A stretch of 64,000 bases of DNA from Sphingobacterium sp. SRCM116780 (GTDB taxonomy: Bacteria; Bacteroidota; Bacteroidia; Sphingobacteriales; Sphingobacteriaceae), in assembly GCF_021442025.1 (NCBI RefSeq), contig NZ_CP090446.1:3100001-3164000 (forward strand). The letters run 5' to 3'. Positions 39,119 to 48,554 of the stretch are shown one piece after another; position 1 is the first letter of the stretch; each line of letters begins with the position of its first letter. The notes below the pieces were generated by a model. It made no database searches. It was not told where the DNA came from and saw nothing but the letters and a program-made list of their open reading frames with translations. Made by a program: the position numbers and the translations under genes.

Positions 39119-40567
39119 TTAGGTAAATAATAAAGACTGTTTGTAGATACCAAAGCTATGTAAAGCCGGAGTAGCCTGTCCTTTAGTGATGCGTAAACGG
39201 ATGTATTTTGCCTCGATAGGTTCAAATCTCACGATCCATTTATGACCAATACTTTGTCTGCCTTTTGTTTCGGAGATCGTCGTCCAACGTTTACCATCTT
39301 GCGAATAATCCACTTCCCATCCTGTGGTACGATGCCCCAATTGAATGACTTCCTGTATCATCAGACAGTCAAACTCCTTTTTATCCGACATGGTAAAAGT
39401 AATTTCATCTGTAGTCTGTTTATCCTTGGTAGTATAGAAAGTTTCAGTTGAATTATCTAAAAGAGTTGTCTCGACATACTGTCCGCCTCTACCATTTTTG
39501 GATTTTATCTGAGCCCCTTTTAATAAATTGTTACCAAAAGTTTCATTGATCCCTTGACGCAATTGTACCACATTGGTGGAATCGATAGGTGATAATTGCC
39601 CTCTGCGATCTGGTGGAAGGTTCAGCAGCAATACACTATTACGACCAACTGATTGGCAGTAGATGTCCCACAGCTCTTTTGTTGTTTTCACCATTTTGTC
39701 TTCTTCTTGGTGATAGAACCAACTCGGTCTTATCGAGACATCAGTTTCTGCAGGTATATAAGCATCTCCATCTAATTCTCCCTGATTAAGATATTTGATA
39801 TTTGCGGCTTCATCACGGATACTTGCTGAATCGATCGTTGACCAGCATGGATCTCCTGCAAAACCGGACTCATTTCCGACCCATCGTACATCTGCAAATC
39901 GATAAGAATTTTTCGTACCAAAGATTACACAATTGGGCTGTAGTTCGTGTACGATCTTTGACCAACTGCTGTATACAGGAGTAGTCAGTTCATCTGCTCC
40001 TGCACCGTCCCACCAGGTTTCCCAAATTGGTCCATAATTGCCCATCAGTTCGCGCAATTGATTGCCATAATACTGTTTATATTTTGCGATGGAATATTCT
40101 GGATGTAAATGCTCATGTCGATCGTGTGGCCCTAAATAAACACTTGCTTTTAAGCCATTTCGGCTAAACGCCTCTGTAAATTCCTTAACGACATCGCCCT
40201 TCCCATTCTTCCAAGGACTGTTTTTCACATTATAATCGGTATATGCACTTGGCCATAAACAGAAACCATCGGCATGTTTTGCCGTTAAGATCCCATTTGG
40301 AATACCAGCTGCTTTTAGTGTTTTTGCCCACTGATCTATATTTAAATCTGTCGGATTAAATAATGATGTACTCGCTTTTCCATCTCCTTCATTGACAAAC
40401 TCTTCATAAGTATTTAAACCAAAATGAAAGAAAGCGATGATCTCTTGGTTATACCACTCCACTTGTCTGGCATTAGGGGTCAACCCATAAGGTATAATAT
40501 CTTGCGCTAAACAGTTGTTTTGCTTAAAAAGCATAAATGTTAAAGGAATTAAAAATAGTTTCTTCAT
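39119..40567 (-). CDS. GH29 alpha-L-fucosidase with C-terminal F5/8-type domain (second of three)
   Basis: 482 residues. Signal peptide 1-21. GH29 barrel with IAFFHFGLNTYEEFVNEGDG near 45-65, ILTAKHADGFCLWPSAYTDY near 95 and ETWWDGAG with expected nucleophile Asp187. The FFHFGxNT and EEFVNEGDG pattern is typical of GH29 subfamily B, which prefers alpha-1,3/1,4-linked fucose next to a branched galactose, as in Lewis structures. The last 130 residues form a discoidin-like carbohydrate-binding domain (CLMIQEVIQLGHRTTGWEVD). It lies 71 bases after SusD in the PUL, so it is probably co-transcribed with it. Periplasmic or surface location. Confidence 0.9.
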   Translation of the reverse strand: MKKLFLIPLTFMLFKQNNCLAQDIIPYGLTPNARQVEWYNQEIIAFFHFGLNTYEEFVNEGDGKASTSLFNPTDLNIDQWAKTLKAAGIPNGILTAKHADGFCLWPSAYTDYNVKNSPWKNGKGDVVKEFTEAFSRNGLKASVYLGPHDRHEHLHPEYSIAKYKQYYGNQLRELMGNYGPIWETWWDGAGADELTTPVYSSWSKIVHELQPNCVIFGTKNSYRFADVRWVGNESGFAGDPCWSTIDSASIRDEAANIKYLNQGELDGDAYIPAETDVSIRPSWFYHQEEDKMVKTTKELWDIYCQSVGRNSVLLLNLPPDRRGQLSPIDSTNVVQLRQGINETFGNNLLKGAQIKSKNGRGGQYVETTLLDNSTETFYTTKDKQTTDEITFTMSDKKEFDCLMIQEVIQLGHRTTGWEVDYSQDGKRWTTISETKGRQSIGHKWIVRFEPIEAKYIRLRITKGQATPALHSFGIYKQSLLFT

Positions 40568-40638
40568 ATAAGGTCTGATATGTATTTAGTTATAAACTAC
40601 TATAATAAACAAGTTGGATGAATATAAAAATAATCATA

Positions 40639-42309
40639 TTACCATCCTGGGTTTTGGTTCAATTTGTCATTCAGTGTCAACTGATCGATAGGCAGCGGTC
40701 TGAGATAAAGCTTATCATTCCACTTCCGCACGTTGAGCTTTGGATAAACAAGCAATAGTCCATCGGCACTCAATTCTTTATTGAAATTAGGATATTGCTT
40801 TGCTAGCGCCGTTGTTACATGAAGTCCCTGTATAGTTTTTGGATTTTCAATTAGTTTTCCACCTTTCCAACGAACGATATCATCCCATCTGAAACCTTCT
40901 CCTACTAACTCTACGGCACGTTCTCTACGGATTTCATGAAGCAGTGGACTTAAATTGTATCCGTAATTCGGCCAGTTTGCATCCTGAAACCCTACACTTT
41001 CAACCAAATGCGCCATTGCAACACGATCTCTCAGTTTATTGATACTTTGATCCAAGACCGATTGGGTACAAGTGCCCAACTCGGCATTTGCTTCTGCATA
41101 ATTAAGCAGCACTTCGGCATAACGGAAGATAAAAACATCTAATGTAGACATCCCTATATTCCATTGTACGGGATCCGGCGAATGATATTTCATCACATAA
41201 TAACCCGTGGTACAATATTGCGGATCGATCATCGGTAACGGTCGATACTGCGTAGATCCATCTGCTAGGTTTTTGAAAGGCAACTGGGGATTATCAACAG
41301 TCTGCAATAGACGTGGGTCTCTATTCTGAAGTTCGGTAGTAGGCAATTGGTCACCCTGATATAACTTACTTACCGAAATAGGTCGACCGTCGGTACATAA
41401 ATAACTTTCCACCGCAGCCTTACTCAATCCCGTTCCACTTTCTTCCAGTTGACGGGTATTGTTATGCATCAGCAGTTCTGACACATAAGTTCTGGCAAGA
41501 ATAGTTTCTGTATTTTTACTTAAATCTTCCTGAAGGAACAAATTGGTATAATCAGTTCCTGCTTGACCTGTACTCCAAATTGCATAATTATTGGAATCCA
41601 TGATCTGCTTTGCTGCTGCTATGGATGTCTGAAGTAATGCCGTTGCACCCGACATATTTCTATATTTACGATAAGTCCCTTCGAAAAGACAGATGCGAGA
41701 TTTGAATGCCATTGCGGCATAGCGATGAAGCTCTCCTACTTTAACCTCATTTTGTTCAGGTAATTTGGCTATAGCATAATCAAGATCGGCGATAATCGAA
41801 TCCATAACGATTTCACGAGATGTTCTTGGTGCAAACAATTCATCAGCATTAACCTGTAGATCTGTGCCCAACCAAGGTAAATCACCAAAATTTTTCAGTT
41901 TATTGAAGTATTCCCAAGCCCGAAAAAAGCGAACCAGAGCTACACTTTTAGCGATACGTGTTTCACTTCCCTTAACACGGGTATAGTTACGTAGAAAATA
42001 ATTGCAGGCTCGAATATTTTCCCAGTCTCCCGATGACCACCCCCCACCTGAAGTAGGTGTAACATCATAGCCAAACAGATATGAATTGGGCGAATTGCTA
42101 ACATACCAATCCGATTGATTATCTGCACCTGGTCCATTTGCACCTGGAAGGATATCATAAAAACGGGAGGCATACAGCTCAAGATCCTGTTCACTTTTCC
42201 AAAAAGAAGGATCCGAAAGGGCATCTTCAGGATACAGGTTCAATTCGTTTTTACAAGACGAGTATCCTAATACTACGCCTAATATGAAGATATAATATTG
42301 TATTTTCAT
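40639..42309 (-). CDS. SusD/RagB-type glycan-binding lipoprotein, third pair
   Basis: 556 residues. Lipoprotein signal with Cys19 (VLGYSSC, then KNE). It begins with the classical SusD motif ELNLYPEDALSDPSFWKSEQ, has the helical FFRAWEYFNKLKNFGDLPWL segment near 130, and ends with YLRPLPIDQLTLNDKLNQNP, the standard RagB/SusD C-terminus. It therefore belongs to a different SusD branch from the two ROK-linked copies. Partner of the SusC 10 bases upstream. Confidence 0.95.
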   Translation of the reverse strand: MKIQYYIFILGVVLGYSSCKNELNLYPEDALSDPSFWKSEQDLELYASRFYDILPGANGPGADNQSDWYVSNSPNSYLFGYDVTPTSGGGWSSGDWENIRACNYFLRNYTRVKGSETRIAKSVALVRFFRAWEYFNKLKNFGDLPWLGTDLQVNADELFAPRTSREIVMDSIIADLDYAIAKLPEQNEVKVGELHRYAAMAFKSRICLFEGTYRKYRNMSGATALLQTSIAAAKQIMDSNNYAIWSTGQAGTDYTNLFLQEDLSKNTETILARTYVSELLMHNNTRQLEESGTGLSKAAVESYLCTDGRPISVSKLYQGDQLPTTELQNRDPRLLQTVDNPQLPFKNLADGSTQYRPLPMIDPQYCTTGYYVMKYHSPDPVQWNIGMSTLDVFIFRYAEVLLNYAEANAELGTCTQSVLDQSINKLRDRVAMAHLVESVGFQDANWPNYGYNLSPLLHEIRRERAVELVGEGFRWDDIVRWKGGKLIENPKTIQGLHVTTALAKQYPNFNKELSADGLLLVYPKLNVRKWNDKLYLRPLPIDQLTLNDKLNQNPGW

Positions 42310-42319
42310 AACACTAAGA

Positions 42320-45300
42320 TTAAAGGGTTAAATTGACACCAAATGAAATAGACTTGTACAACGGGTAAGCGCCTACATTAATCGTTTCTGGATCATAAAG
42401 TTTTAATAAACTCGTCACCGTAACCAGATTTTCTCCTGTCACATAAAATCTCACACGATCTATTTTCACTTTAGAAAGAATATGCTGCGGCAGTGAATAA
42501 CCTATACTGACAGATTTTAGTCTGCCATAAGCTGCATTTTGGAGATATCGTGTCTGTGTTTTTCGATTTCCAGTTACGTTATCATAGGTCGACCGCGGGA
42601 AATAAGCATCTTTATTATCCTCACGCCACGAATCTAGACTATGTTGGAATGGAACATGCCATTCATTACCAAAACCCCAGAACTGATTGCCTCCTGGCAT
42701 GATATTTCGTTTTCCTATACCTTGAATAAAAAAGTCAAAATCAATATTCTTCCATTTTAAATCTCCACGGAATCCGAAAGAATAACGCGGTTCACTATTA
42801 CCAATAATCTTCAGATCACCATGATCTGCTAATGTTCCCTTTCCTTCCGAGATTTCTCCATCACCATTCAGATCTTTATATTTGACATCTCCAGGATTCC
42901 AAGTGCCACCAAAGACCTTCGATTGATTGGCATGTTGTGTTATTTCTTCTACGCTCTGAAATAGTCCCTCTGTCTCATATCCCCAGATCTCACCCCAAAC
43001 TTTTCCAGCATAATGTGTAGAAATCTGTCCTTGTGGATTATTGAAACGGGTTATCGTACCCTTATTGTCCGAAAGAATAGCATGGAGACCATATGATAGG
43101 TCTCCTTTATGATCCTGCCAACCTAAGTTCAGCTCCCACCCTGTAGTCTTAAGATCTGCTGAATTTTCCTGTGGAACAGCAGTACCTAGAATAGCTGGCA
43201 ATGGGGTTCCTGAAGTCACCATATTCAACGTGTTGCGTCGGTACCAGTCAAATGTTCCGGTCAGTCTATTATTGAACATAGACCAATCCAACCCAAAATC
43301 TAACTGTCTAACAGTTTCCCAGGTTAAAAATGGGCTCACTAATCCTGGCGGGTTTACACTGGATATTTGTTTACCGTCAATTATATAACCCATCTCAGCA
43401 TTGGTCGACATAGTCGGTATATAAGGGTAATCTCCACCTACACTTTGATTACCAAGTTGCCCATAAGAGGCTCGGAATTTCAATTCATTAACATGTTGTT
43501 TCAAATCACTAAAAAATGCTTCATTAGAAATCCGCCATGCTCCAGATACAGATGGGAAAAATGCAAATCGTTTCACTGATGGAAAACGGGAAGAACCATC
43601 ATAACGACCATTAACTTCAAGCAAATAACGATCGTCATAATTATAGTTGATTCGCCCAAAATACCCCATCGTCGCATTTGCACGCTCGCCACTATTGTTA
43701 TATTTTTCACCAATAGCCTGTCCTAGCTGTCCCAGATCATTACTAATTAAACTAACCCGTTTAGCATTGAACCATCGATAGCTTTTCTTTTCAAAATCAT
43801 AACCTGCCAAAAATTTGAACTGATGTTTTTCTAATTTGTATTCATAATCAGTAAATGCCCTTACATTATGGTAGTAGTTATCATCATTGGTATATTCAAC
43901 CGAACTGGGACTAGTATGTGGAAATACAGTCACAATATTGGGATTGGCTGTATGCTCTAAAATTTCTTTCCCGTGATATTTTTTATTGATACTATACATG
44001 TTGAAGTTATAATCCACATTGATATTCCAACTTTTCAGTGGTTTCAATGTCAATCCACCCCCTATCCACACATCATTTTCTTTATGTCTACGTGTACCTG
44101 AAATTTCCTGTATCGCCACCATATTGGTCCAACTACCTTGTCCTGAAAAATTACCATCAGGATGGTAGACAGGCATCAGCGGTCTAAGGTCAGCGCCATA
44201 AAACGCAGATTCCATATCATTTGAATTGGTCCCGAAAGGCATATCGCGATAAGCATGATTATAACGTGATTTTAATCTCACCTGCATCCAGTCTTTTAAT
44301 TCACTTGACAGATTGAGGTTGAGATTATACCGTTTGTAGCTGTCATCATAGTGTTTTAAAAAACCTTCTTGACTAAGCATACCGACCGAACCATAGTAAC
44401 TTGTCTTATCAGATCTGCCACTGATGGATACCGAATGATTTTGCATCAATGCTGTTTTTTTACGCGTCTCCTGGATCCAGTCGGTATTCCCATTGTATAA
44501 ATACTTATTCGGATCATTAGGATCTATAAAGACAGGCGCATTGTTTTTCGGATCGGTAAAATAGGCATACACATGGTCCATATAATTCTGATCATAATAA
44601 TCTGAACCGCCTGAATTACGATTTGTCTCGTTGAGAAAGTTGGCAAACTCCCATGAATTCAAATAGCTCGGAATACGTGTGGGTTGGTTGATCGCCAAAT
44701 TGGACTGAATGTTAATTTTGGCATTTCCTTCTTTACCTTTTTTTGTTGTGATTAAGATGACGCCATATGCCGCTTGAGTACCGTATATTGATGAAGATGC
44801 CGCATCTTTAAGTACAGATACACTTTCTACATCGGCAGGATTAATCAAGTTTGGATCCATCTGTGCGCCGTCGACCAAAATCAAAGGACCTCCTCCATTG
44901 ATCGAATTCAATCCCCGGATATTAAAACCACTTCCTTTTCCAGGAGCCCCGTTGCCCGTTGATATATTTAAATTACCGATCATACCTTGTAGTCCAGCAC
45001 CTAAATTCGCTAGTGGACGATCATCCAAAACTTTGGCATCTACAGAGGCAACTGCTCCAGTCAGATTGATTTTTTTCTCTTTGGCATAACCCACCGTCAC
45101 GATTTCATCAAGTACAGTTGTTTCCGATTCTAGTTGGATCGTCAGTAGATTTATTCCTGAAAAAGGAACAAGCTTCTCTTTATATCCTACTAACCTGATT
45201 TTTAATTGTCCTGAACTTTTGGTTGATTGTATTTGAAAAGTACCATCAGCATTACTTTTAGTCGCCGAAGAAGTGCCTTCAAGATAAACCGATACACCTG

Positions 45301-45514
45301 CTAGTGATTCACCTTTATTCGTGACAATCTTTCCACTGATGGTTATTTTTTGAACATCTTGAACAAAACGTTCATGCGCTTGAACGAAACTAATCGGTAA
45401 CTGGGCGGTACCTAATGCTAGTGTCAGCATTAAACTAAAATGGCATGTTGATCGTTTATTGTATAGCCATTTCTGTCTAATACACAATTTTTGTTTAATT
45501 GGTTTCTGTATCAT
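42320..45514 (-). CDS. SusC-type TonB-dependent transporter, third pair
   Basis: 1064 residues. It has a long N-terminal signal region (cleavage probably near FVQA, residue 46), a carboxypeptidase-regulatory-like domain (about 57-135, ISGKIVTNKGESLAGVSVYL), a TonB-box region (VLDEIVTVGYA), a plug with the SusC signature GAGLQGMIGNLNISTGNGAP and LILVDG, and a barrel ending FGVNLTL. No STN domain is present, so it does not fit FecR/ECF control. It starts 266 bases after the regulator gene on the same strand, and that gap holds a set of TTAAT repeats. First gene of SusC-SusD-GH29-GH2. Confidence 0.95.
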   Translation of the reverse strand: MIQKPIKQKLCIRQKWLYNKRSTCHFSLMLTLALGTAQLPISFVQAHERFVQDVQKITISGKIVTNKGESLAGVSVYLEGTSSATKSNADGTFQIQSTKSSGQLKIRLVGYKEKLVPFSGINLLTIQLESETTVLDEIVTVGYAKEKKINLTGAVASVDAKVLDDRPLANLGAGLQGMIGNLNISTGNGAPGKGSGFNIRGLNSINGGGPLILVDGAQMDPNLINPADVESVSVLKDAASSSIYGTQAAYGVILITTKKGKEGNAKINIQSNLAINQPTRIPSYLNSWEFANFLNETNRNSGGSDYYDQNYMDHVYAYFTDPKNNAPVFIDPNDPNKYLYNGNTDWIQETRKKTALMQNHSVSISGRSDKTSYYGSVGMLSQEGFLKHYDDSYKRYNLNLNLSSELKDWMQVRLKSRYNHAYRDMPFGTNSNDMESAFYGADLRPLMPVYHPDGNFSGQGSWTNMVAIQEISGTRRHKENDVWIGGGLTLKPLKSWNINVDYNFNMYSINKKYHGKEILEHTANPNIVTVFPHTSPSSVEYTNDDNYYHNVRAFTDYEYKLEKHQFKFLAGYDFEKKSYRWFNAKRVSLISNDLGQLGQAIGEKYNNSGERANATMGYFGRINYNYDDRYLLEVNGRYDGSSRFPSVKRFAFFPSVSGAWRISNEAFFSDLKQHVNELKFRASYGQLGNQSVGGDYPYIPTMSTNAEMGYIIDGKQISSVNPPGLVSPFLTWETVRQLDFGLDWSMFNNRLTGTFDWYRRNTLNMVTSGTPLPAILGTAVPQENSADLKTTGWELNLGWQDHKGDLSYGLHAILSDNKGTITRFNNPQGQISTHYAGKVWGEIWGYETEGLFQSVEEITQHANQSKVFGGTWNPGDVKYKDLNGDGEISEGKGTLADHGDLKIIGNSEPRYSFGFRGDLKWKNIDFDFFIQGIGKRNIMPGGNQFWGFGNEWHVPFQHSLDSWREDNKDAYFPRSTYDNVTGNRKTQTRYLQNAAYGRLKSVSIGYSLPQHILSKVKIDRVRFYVTGENLVTVTSLLKLYDPETINVGAYPLYKSISFGVNLTL

Positions 45515-45651
45515 AATCAGATTGTTTAATTGGTTATTAATTTCCCCTATAAAAAGCTTCAGACCATCTATTCTTATTTTGGATAAAAAGATGAGAAATT
45601 TGAATGCAATTCTATAAATCCGAAATTAAATGATATTAAACATTCTAGCGA

Positions 45652-45710
45652 TTAATAGCGGGTTAATAATGGGTTAATGAGCAATAAAAAGCATTAATCG
45701 GATGATTAAT
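45652..45710 (-). promoter_or_regulatory. Candidate operator, five TTAAT repeats with about 11-base period
   Basis: TTAAT begins at 45652, 45663, 45674, 45694 and 45706, giving steps of 11, 11, 20 and 12. On the minus strand the units read ATTAAT-CATCC, ATTAAT-GC, ATTAACCC-ATT, ATTAACCC-GCT and ATTAAT-CGC. They lie 138-196 bases before the susC start. SARP regulators bind direct repeats at 11- or 22-base spacing, and the protein encoded just upstream has a SARP-type DNA-binding domain. The link between the two is inferred. Confidence 0.5.
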
Positions 45711-45780
45711 GACTGATGAACTCGATTTACCTCACCGTTAAAAACAGCGTAGCATAGATGTTCAAAACTGTGGCTCAGTA

Positions 45781-48297
45781 TTAACTTAAATCAGATGAGC
45801 CCATATATTCCTGCTGATATTTGGCTTTATAATTACTTTTAAATGTGGCGAGTACTTCCTGATAAGCTATATTTTTCTTTGTAGATTTTAGACAATTCAA
45901 GTATAGCTTTAACAAGTCTTCATCAAGCGGATAAAGTTGAAAGAAATATTTAATGATGGGCATGATAGTAATACAGTTACCTTGCGCAATGAGATCTTTA
46001 AATTGCGGTATCCAGATACGATCTATAGCCACTTTCCAGTTTACTAATACCTCCTGCTGTAACTGATCGGGAAAATCTTTTAAAAACTGTCCCCTAGAAA
46101 GTAATGAAACGATATGACCAATGTTAATAGCAGTCAGTTCATCGCCTTTTACGATCGCATTATCGACTTGTAAAAAGTCGCAACAGAAACCATCTTGATA
46201 TTTTAACCTGAAAAGACTATTTTCAAATATAATCTCAAAGCCCAAAATATCTGATAATGCCTTTCGCAGTTGATTCATGGAAACACCTCTCAGATTCTTA
46301 ACAGACAATTCATCCTTATCTGGCCAAATCAATTGACTTAATCTTTGAGAAGAAACACCCAGTTGACTATCATATATGAGCAGTACTAACAATAAATTGC
46401 GCAGTCGCTGGCTAAAGAGATAGGTTATTTCTTTCCCTTTTGAATTGTAGATAGTAAAATTTCCAAATAAATAGATACTATTTGTCGTTTGGTCTCCCGC
46501 TATGTCAATACGCTCAGATTCCTGCTCGGCCGCTACACTTTGTGGAGAATAATCATCCAAAACTTTGGGAGCACTCTTTTTCCTCTTCTTTATTAAAAAG
46601 TAACCAAGGATTCCCCCTGTTCCCACGATAAGGAGTACCATACAAATATAATTCAAGGTGCGATCTCCATGAGAATGTATATGTAATTCCTGATATTCAG
46701 ATTGGGTTAATGCAGGGTTATTAAGGGTAAATATAGAAATAGTAGACCTGTCGTTATCATCAAACACCTGGATACTGGCAATAAATTTTTGCTGTACTGT
46801 ATTAAAGAAGAGATTCAAGTTGGTCGTGATCATATCTGATCTGAACGGAATACTATCACCAACTTTTTCATGTGTTCCATCTTTGATACTGAATTTAAAA
46901 AGCTGTGCATACGAGTTGGGTTCATACTCAGGGTAACATAAGGCATAAAAACTAGAATCATCCAGCATCACAAGATTTCTCGAGGGTACCAAATTCTTGT
47001 CATGCCATTTTATATCCCACAATTTACGGATGGACTGTTGTGAAAGATCAATTTTATATAGATCGTAAAAGTAATTTCTACCGACAGTCTGATCACCAGA
47101 TAGATTGCCTATTCCTCCAAATAATAATATTTCATTTTTGTTTGGCAGAAAAGTCCAAGAAGAATAGAATCTCGGAGCTGGGATATCACCTTTAAATACT
47201 ATACTTTCCCACCTTTTGCTTTTGTCACTAAATCTATTTATTTCATTAAAATAATGTTGATTTCCAAATCCTCCAAACAGCAGTAATTGTTGATTATTGG
47301 TATCAAAAATCTGATTATGCTGATGCATTTGCTTTCCTAGTCCACCTATATGGATACTGCCCCACTTTCTTTTATTGATATCCAATTCCGTGACGGTTGG
47401 CTCATATTCATTAGATCTGACCTCATACGCGATAAGGTGCTCGTTATCTTTAGCCATGACCATACCCAACGACCAGGTTTTTAATGGGAATGCATTACTA
47501 TATGGATATGTCTCAAAATTTTCATTATCAAAATTATAGGATTTCAGAGAATCCATACCTATGAAATACAAAAGATCCGGTTGTAAATATGTAATACCCG
47601 TCACAGACTTTACGTGGTGATCCAGTATCTTTTTCCAATGATAAGAATTCTTGATCAGCCAATCTGCATTTTTCACCAGTCCTATTTTATTTTGAAATTG
47701 ATCGGAAACAATATCGCCAGAGTTTTCTCTAAATTTAAATTCATATCTCTCCTTTTGGTCATGTACCTTTAAATCTCGAATGGCATATGAAGCCATATCT
47801 ACTGAACGTTCATTTAAGCCAAAAGTAATATGCGGTTTAAATGAACGTTCAATAAATTTATACGTGCATGATTTTATCTGCGTACCTATCTGCAGTACTA
47901 TTTTATTAGCTATTGCATCTAAACAAAGTTTAATAGGGATCCAGCCTTCTCTTTTGATACGACTTTGTTCAACATCAAATGTCATCAGGTTGGAACGCCC
48001 CTCCTCATTTAATCTGAATTGGCTCATACCATCTCCTTTATTGGTATAAATTAAGCTAAAGGCGTTTGTTCCATGATCATCTTTGATATATAATATATAT
48101 CCAAACGGAGTAATATCTTGAAATGAAAGTTGAAAATCTATATTCAGTTTATTGAAAAACTCCGGTGAACGGGTTTCAAAAACTTGGTATGAAGATCGAT
48201 TTTCAATCAATACACCCTGTCCTTTAAATTGAATTCCCTGCCCAGAAACGATATTAAAAATAAAAGCTAAAGACAATAAAAAGAAGTATGACTTCAT
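45781..48297 (-). CDS. Membrane-spanning one-component regulator: lectin-like + kelch sensor, SARP/BTAD output
   Basis: 838 residues. Signal peptide 1-19. A laminin-G/lectin-like domain lies at about 20-185, then a kelch-type beta-propeller at about 215-540 with repeats such as QQLLLFGGFGNQHYFNEINR and NEILLFGGIGNLSGD. One membrane helix follows at about 549-569 (CMVLLIVGTGGILGYFLI), then a KKRKK stop-transfer. The cytoplasmic half has an OmpR/SARP-type winged helix (about 604-700, YLFGNFTIYNSKGKEIT, LSQLIWPDKDELSVKNLRGV) and a BTAD helical domain (about 705-838, LYPLDEDLLKLYLNCLKSTK). It should sense a periplasmic ligand and act directly on DNA, like CadC/ToxR in logic. Its gene precedes SusC-SusD-GH29-GH2 and is divergent from a GH29. 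Target and ligand are inferred. Confidence 0.8.
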   Translation of the reverse strand: MKSYFFLLSLAFIFNIVSGQGIQFKGQGVLIENRSSYQVFETRSPEFFNKLNIDFQLSFQDITPFGYILYIKDDHGTNAFSLIYTNKGDGMSQFRLNEEGRSNLMTFDVEQSRIKREGWIPIKLCLDAIANKIVLQIGTQIKSCTYKFIERSFKPHITFGLNERSVDMASYAIRDLKVHDQKERYEFKFRENSGDIVSDQFQNKIGLVKNADWLIKNSYHWKKILDHHVKSVTGITYLQPDLLYFIGMDSLKSYNFDNENFETYPYSNAFPLKTWSLGMVMAKDNEHLIAYEVRSNEYEPTVTELDINKRKWGSIHIGGLGKQMHQHNQIFDTNNQQLLLFGGFGNQHYFNEINRFSDKSKRWESIVFKGDIPAPRFYSSWTFLPNKNEILLFGGIGNLSGDQTVGRNYFYDLYKIDLSQQSIRKLWDIKWHDKNLVPSRNLVMLDDSSFYALCYPEYEPNSYAQLFKFSIKDGTHEKVGDSIPFRSDMITTNLNLFFNTVQQKFIASIQVFDDNDRSTISIFTLNNPALTQSEYQELHIHSHGDRTLNYICMVLLIVGTGGILGYFLIKKRKKSAPKVLDDYSPQSVAAEQESERIDIAGDQTTNSIYLFGNFTIYNSKGKEITYLFSQRLRNLLLVLLIYDSQLGVSSQRLSQLIWPDKDELSVKNLRGVSMNQLRKALSDILGFEIIFENSLFRLKYQDGFCCDFLQVDNAIVKGDELTAINIGHIVSLLSRGQFLKDFPDQLQQEVLVNWKVAIDRIWIPQFKDLIAQGNCITIMPIIKYFFQLYPLDEDLLKLYLNCLKSTKKNIAYQEVLATFKSNYKAKYQQEYMGSSDLS

Positions 48298-48346
48298 GAA
48301 ATATATAAAATTTGATTGATTTAAATTTGGTTTATCTTTAATTAAA

Positions 48347-48378
48347 CAAACTTAAACATTCTCATACACTTGTTAAAC
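48347..48378 (-). promoter_or_regulatory. Promoter of the membrane regulator gene
   Basis: On the minus strand TTTA (48378-48375) is followed after 20 bases by TAAGTTTG (48354-48347), a full match to TAnnTTTG, 49 bases before the ATG at 48297. The -33 box is one base off TTTG. Confidence 0.5.
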
Positions 48379-48554
48379 TAAGTTGAATAAAAATTTTATT
48401 CTCTGGAAGTGATGTTTCCTATTAATATACTTCGTGTTCCGACTGCGTACTTGAGACAGGTTAATGATAGTTATATCAACAATTCAATCTATTCACAGAA
48501 ACCTCCTTTTGAATATTTTTTCTTATCTTGTTAGTCTAACAATTATGACGCCTT

